Shown: piece after piece, positions 62,019 through 64,000 of the stretch
Position numbering within the stretch: the first letter of the stretch is position 1
How the letters are laid out: each line of letters begins with the position of its first letter
DNA from: Firmicutes bacterium HGW-Firmicutes-15
GTDB taxonomy: Bacteria > Bacillota > Syntrophomonadia > Syntrophomonadales > Syntrophomonadaceae
DNA: 64,000 bases
Direction of reading: 5' to 3'
NCBI GenBank assembly: GCA_002840245.1
Contig: PHAA01000005.1
Location: forward strand, 59,784-123,783
Notes under the pieces: model-generated
Database searches by the model: none
Seen by the model: only the letters and a program-made list of their open reading frames with translations
What the model was told of the DNA's origin: nothing
Position numbers and translations under genes: made by a program

Positions 62019-63581
62019 TTATACATCTTCTGTGACATTGCAACGTCGTATTGAATGATAACCACTTTGAACACTTGATACCGTACGGGTTGTATGGGCT
62101 ACCCTATCGCAATTATTTAGCTCCGTCGCTTCGTATAAGACATAGTTGCCATACCCGTCGTTATAATGGTAAATCATTATATGATTAGTGCTATTCCAGG
62201 CATCGCCATATTTAAGAGAACTAGCAGCTATTCTATAAGATATGTTGGAGCCATCCAAATAGGTTGTATCGTGTTTAGCATCATTAATTCCCCAGCATCT
62301 TTGAACGTAGCCAGAACAATCGACTCCACAAGTGGCAGCAACAAAAGCTCCAATATTACCACAGGTTGTTCCACTTTGTTGTCGGCTTTGGAAACCAGTC
62401 AGAGTATCATATGCACCCCAGCAATATGGTACACACTGGTAATTTGCGTTGGGGCTAGTAATATACCTTGGACGTACGGAACCGCTGGTGGTATTATAAT
62501 TTGATTGGCTGCAATACCAGCTAACTTGCCAATAGGAAACAACCGTCGATTGGATTAGAGATCTGTTCACATAGGGAAGAGTTGAGGTTACGGAAGCAGG
62601 AGAAAAGCTAGAAGCCTTTAATGGATTCAAGTCAATATTAGAAGCAGGAGATAAAAATGTTAGTTTATCAATGGAAACTTTATTTTTCCCGGTGTTTAAA
62701 TGATACATTTCAGATCCCTTCATAAGCGTATCATTTTGCACATACATATATTTGTTTGGTAGAACAGATATTTCTTTTAAAATACCTTTCTTATCAAACT
62801 TCTTTACAATGTCCTTAAAGTATACATTGTTGGGATCAGATTCCGATTCATGGGTTTTAATTACTATGTTGTTATCCTCTTCTCCAAGATAAACTGCACC
62901 TTCAATCCAATTATCTGACTGAATAGTTATCTCATTTTCCAATTTGCCATTGAAATCATAGATTGATACTTTGCAGGCATGACCAATTGAGCAACTAGAA
63001 TCCTTAATAAGAGTAGTTTTATATAATTTCCCGTTACCTGCAATACGCCCCCCTTTTGTATCAACTATAATTGCCTGGTCACCTGCTAATTTGAAAATAT
63101 ATGACATGCCGCCTTTCACGTCCGCTAGTGAAACAAATGGCGCACCAGATTCGGTTACACCAAAATCAATAAGAGCATCCAATAATAAGTCTTGCACTTG
63201 ATATTTTGCCAACTTACCAGCCTCAACGGTGGCAATGATTCCTTTGGAAAGATCCAATAAATATAACTGATCCCCTGTTCTTGCAGTGATTTTTGCTACG
63301 CTTAAATCTGATGGAATTTGATAAATTCCATCCCTTTCCCCATTGGCATTAAATGATATTACACGACTCTTAGCCGTATCCAGTAGATAGAATCCTCCGT
63401 TTGATCTTAAACAAAAACACTCTGGTCCTAGCATTTCTTGAGTATTAGGCACTGATGTGTATGTTATTGCGCTGTCTCCTGAACCAACATGCATAGTCAT
63501 AACAGATTCGTTTGCGTTTGCGGTCGCTGCGGAGAAGACCAGAAGAATCAATGTGATACATAATATTAATGTTTTTTTCAT
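62019..63581 (-). CDS. Secreted protein with NlpC/P60-like C-terminus
   Basis: 520 residues with a signal peptide (LILCITLILLVFSAATANA). The middle about 40-330 is a beta-propeller-like series of repeats (VISFNANGERDGIYQIP and similar). The C-terminus has the NlpC/P60-type pattern: GVDCSGYVQRCWG (Cys, Ser, Gly), then NHIMIYH with the catalytic His and a following Glu. It is probably a wall-acting amidase or endopeptidase, or an inactive relative; substrate unknown. The start ATG follows AAAGGAGG. Confidence 0.78.
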   Translation of the reverse strand: MKKTLILCITLILLVFSAATANANESVMTMHVGSGDSAITYTSVPNTQEMLGPECFCLRSNGGFYLLDTAKSRVISFNANGERDGIYQIPSDLSVAKITARTGDQLYLLDLSKGIIATVEAGKLAKYQVQDLLLDALIDFGVTESGAPFVSLADVKGGMSYIFKLAGDQAIIVDTKGGRIAGNGKLYKTTLIKDSSCSIGHACKVSIYDFNGKLENEITIQSDNWIEGAVYLGEEDNNIVIKTHESESDPNNVYFKDIVKKFDKKGILKEISVLPNKYMYVQNDTLMKGSEMYHLNTGKNKVSIDKLTFLSPASNIDLNPLKASSFSPASVTSTLPYVNRSLIQSTVVSYWQVSWYCSQSNYNTTSGSVRPRYITSPNANYQCVPYCWGAYDTLTGFQSRQQSGTTCGNIGAFVAATCGVDCSGYVQRCWGINDAKHDTTYLDGSNISYRIAASSLKYGDAWNSTNHIMIYHYNDGYGNYVLYEATELNNCDRVAHTTRTVSSVQSGYHSIRRCNVTEDV

Positions 63582-63842
63582 AAGAAATTCCTCCTTTAAT
63601 CATAGACTCAACTATTCTTTTGCTTGGGTACTACACCTTCCCTTAATAAACCAAACATTACTTTCAAAGTCACTTGCTGTAGCAGTATCTCATTATGTTC
63701 ACGGACAGTACATCTCCTTTCCATATTGTGTTTTTCATTATAAATCCCCCCTCATATTTATTTGCCAATATCAAAGAATGTAATTACTTTGGTACAGATA
63801 TTTGCACACATTCTTTATCCTCTAAAAATAAGACTATTAACG

Positions 63843-63894
63843 ATAGGAAAAGGTTGACAAAAATTATAAAAAAAATTTGTCAACCTTTTCCTAT
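63843..63894. repeat. 19-bp perfect inverted repeat
   Basis: Arms 63843-63861 and 63876-63894 are exact complements with a 14-base AT-rich spacer. The arms contain TTGACA/TGTCAA. It could be the end structure of a mobile element, a strong hairpin, or a regulator site. Confidence 0.6.
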
Positions 63895-63939
63895 GTTAAA
63901 TGTAAGCGCTTAATAAAAGGGTGCATAGTCAAAGCAAAC

Positions 63940-63974
63940 CCCGGTACGATATGATAATTTGTACCGGGTTTTTT
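63940..63974 (+). terminator. Rho-independent terminator near the window end
   Basis: 8-bp stem CCCGGTAC with GTACCGGG, 13-base loop, then six T. No plus-strand gene is seen before it, so it may end an unseen small RNA. Confidence 0.65.
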
Positions 63975-64000
63975 CGCAATCCTATTTAATGTTTTATGTT

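Larger units (their letters stand above)
63582..64000. other. Intergenic tail of window
   Basis: About 420 bases. It holds the 19-bp inverted repeat at 63843-63894, a rho-independent terminator at 63940-63974, and otherwise nothing I can support as a gene. Confidence 0.6.

Noticed and set aside
1..64000. CRISPR array, tRNA or rRNA genes
   Set aside because: No regularly spaced repeats and no tRNA- or rRNA-like sequence were recognised on either strand; no covariance search could be run.

Overview
The window looks like chromosome from an obligately anaerobic, low-to-mid GC Clostridia-type Bacillota. I lean towards a syntrophic or dehalogenating relative such as the Syntrophomonadaceae, but this rests on gene content only. 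Supporting content: oxygen-sensitive enzymes (nitrogenase-like proteins, pyruvate formate-lyase, radical dehydratases), purine-rich Shine-Dalgarno sites with TTG/GTG starts, Gram-positive style lipoproteins, and no outer-membrane genes. No rRNA, tRNA, CRISPR array or complete insertion sequence was seen.

Layout. 0-8 kb: the 3' end of a nitrogenase-type H gene with D- and K-like genes. All six P-cluster cysteines are kept, but the D subunit lacks both FeMo-cofactor ligands. A ferritin-like gene follows, then modABC for molybdate on the opposite strand and its probable regulator. 8-13 kb: a hotdog thioesterase, a YedE/TusA sulfur-selenium pair, a double-cubane-cluster protein with its ATPase activator, and a molbindin. 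13-21.4 kb: pflA, then a long minus-strand operon matching the selenocysteine-assisted organometal (Sao) system: ABC importer (saoA, saoP, two binding proteins), saoC with a Cys-Cys carboxyl end, permease saoE, thioredoxin-like saoT and DsrE-like saoD. The MerB-like saoL lies just beyond. The permease gene has an in-frame UGA followed by a SECIS-like hairpin.

21.7-28.7 kb: a plus-strand cluster with a PEP mutase/isocitrate lyase-type enzyme, an activator-dehydratase fusion, a second dehydratase-like subunit, two more double-cubane-like proteins and a DUF3343 carrier. 29-34.5 kb: an ABC-2/HlyD export operon with a TetR regulator. 35-44 kb: pyruvate formate-lyase, glutamate dehydrogenase, a very large PEP-binding/nucleotidyltransferase fusion and an ABC-F protein. 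44-64 kb: mostly ordinary membrane, stress and housekeeping genes (CPBP protease, GNATs, YgiQ, HflX, LCP, PepF), plus a 1179-residue glycosyltransferase-GH130 fusion and a secreted NlpC/P60-like protein.

Connections. Molybdenum (modABC, regulator, molbindin), sulfur/selenium (YedE, TusA, DUF3343, Sao) and low-potential Fe-S chemistry (nitrogenase-like HDK, double-cubane proteins with ATP-driven activators) recur over the first 29 kb, which makes this the most interesting half. The second half also holds repeats, a decayed duplicated VOC gene and several long palindromes.
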